In this document: piece after piece, positions 63,546-64,000 of the stretch
Layout: every line of letters starts with the position of its first letter
Position numbering within the stretch: position 1 is the first letter of the stretch
Assembly: GCF_900451095.1 (NCBI RefSeq)
Contig: NZ_UGHV01000001.1
Location: forward strand, 1,550,001-1,614,000
Direction of reading: 5' to 3'
Length of the DNA stretch: 64,000 nt
Origin: Helicobacter canis
GTDB taxonomy: Bacteria > Campylobacterota > Campylobacteria > Campylobacterales > Helicobacteraceae
Position numbers and translations under genes: made by a program
Notes under the pieces: model-generated
Seen by the model: only the letters and a program-made list of their open reading frames with translations
What the model was told of the DNA's origin: nothing
Database searches by the model: none

Positions 63546-64000
63546 ATGCTAGAATCCACTTTTGCGCACACTCTAAGCCACCTGCCTGAAAAGCCCGGTG
63601 TCTATCAATACTATGATTCTAGCGGCAAGATTTTATACATAGGCAAGGCAAAAAGCCTAAAAAACCGCATAAGAAGCTACTTCGCCCTAACGCCAACCAA
63701 GCAGCAAAACACCCCGATCCCCAGCCCCAACTGCAGCCCACGCATAGCACTTATGGTGCGCCAAATCGCGCGGATCGAGACGATTGTCGTAGAGAGCGAG
63801 AGCGATGCGCTTATCCTAGAAAACTCCTTCATCAAGCAGCTAAAGCCCAAATACAATGTGCTACTGCGCGATGATAAGACCTACCCCTACATCGCCTTTG
63901 ATATGGGGCTAGACTTCCCTGTGCCAATCATCACGCGCCAAGTCAAAGGGAGCAAGACTACGCGCTACTTTGGTCCCTACCCCAATGGCTGTAGAGAGAT
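63546..64000 (+). CDS. uvrC: Excinuclease ABC subunit C, 5' part
   Basis: UvrC makes the two cuts of nucleotide excision repair. Only the first 151 codons lie in the window. The GIY-YIG nuclease is clear: LPEKPGVYQYYDSSGKILYIGKAKSLKNRIRSYF, quoted in two parts around GKILYIGKAKSLK. ESESDALILENSFIKQLKPKYN and RDDKTYPYIA follow. The start codon runs straight into a motif copy (ATGCTAGAATCCACTTTTG), so the protein begins MLESTF. A second copy encodes YDSSGK inside the conserved fold. Confidence 0.93.
   Translation, partial: MLESTFAHTLSHLPEKPGVYQYYDSSGKILYIGKAKSLKNRIRSYFALTPTKQQNTPIPSPNCSPRIALMVRQIARIETIVVESESDALILENSFIKQLKPKYNVLLRDDKTYPYIAFDMGLDFPVPIITRQVKGSKTTRYFGPYPNGCRE

Overview
The window looks like the chromosome of an enterohepatic-type Helicobacter. 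Base composition is moderate, genes are tightly packed, and start sites carry AAGGAG. Gene neighbourhoods recall H. pylori: atpE-pnp-phosphoribosyltransferase, ppx/gppA-ferredoxin, lpxK-nadE, and rpsO-flhA-DHH phosphoesterase. Purine genes (purC, purS, purQ, purE) and a rich load of dispersed repeats separate it from H. pylori. I do not name a species, and I see no insertion sequence, prophage or CRISPR array.

Layout. 1-10.1 kb is a minus-strand block: tRNA-Leu, atpE, pnp, a phosphoribosyltransferase, plsC, an SH3-type envelope protein, purQ, purS, purC, a CtpA protease, a thioredoxin and an AAA ATPase. 10.6-20 kb holds a tiny lipoprotein, a large lipoprotein, typA, an FrxA-like nitroreductase, nrdA, purE, DUF3972, DUF89 and an M23 endopeptidase. 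20.4-25.4 kb (minus) holds lpxL/htrB, ppx/gppA, ferredoxin, an FtsL-like protein, rsmH and a circularly permuted PstS-type protein. 25.6-31.4 kb holds a histidine kinase, thiE, gamma-glutamyltranspeptidase and hemW. 31.7-45.6 kb is bounded by two chemoreceptors with an almost identical 720-bp 3' half. Between them lie bioA, bioF, a bioG-bioC fusion, dedA, a bacteriohemerythrin, nadE and an extended lpxK. 45.6-51.1 kb holds a repeat-rich gap with a probable type I toxin gene, then a large phase-variable autotransporter. 51.1-57 kb holds DUF455, NYN, DHH, flhA and rpsO. 57-64 kb holds a two-methylase restriction-modification system, a phase-OFF fucosyltransferase, an NhaC-type antiporter, a membrane protein and the start of uvrC.

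Three things stand out. (1) A motif with core GATTCTA (long form AAAAGTGGATTCTAG) occurs about 150 times by my hand count, in genes and between them and on both strands. It often forms inverted pairs and writes LESTF or KVDSS peptides into proteins, much as DNA-uptake signals do in Neisseria and Haemophilus. (2) A 23-residue hydrophobic peptide gene with a sequestered ribosome site resembles the AapA/IsoA type I toxin-antitoxin systems of H. pylori. (3) Homopolymer tracts sit in or before surface and sensory genes: G12 and T14 at the autotransporter, a C13 tract that currently breaks the fucosyltransferase, A13 and C9 at the chemoreceptors.

Many functions face the host or environment: GGT, fucosylation, autotransporter, chemoreceptors, lipid A acylation and FlhA. 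Biotin, thiamine, purine and NAD genes supply cofactors and nucleotides.
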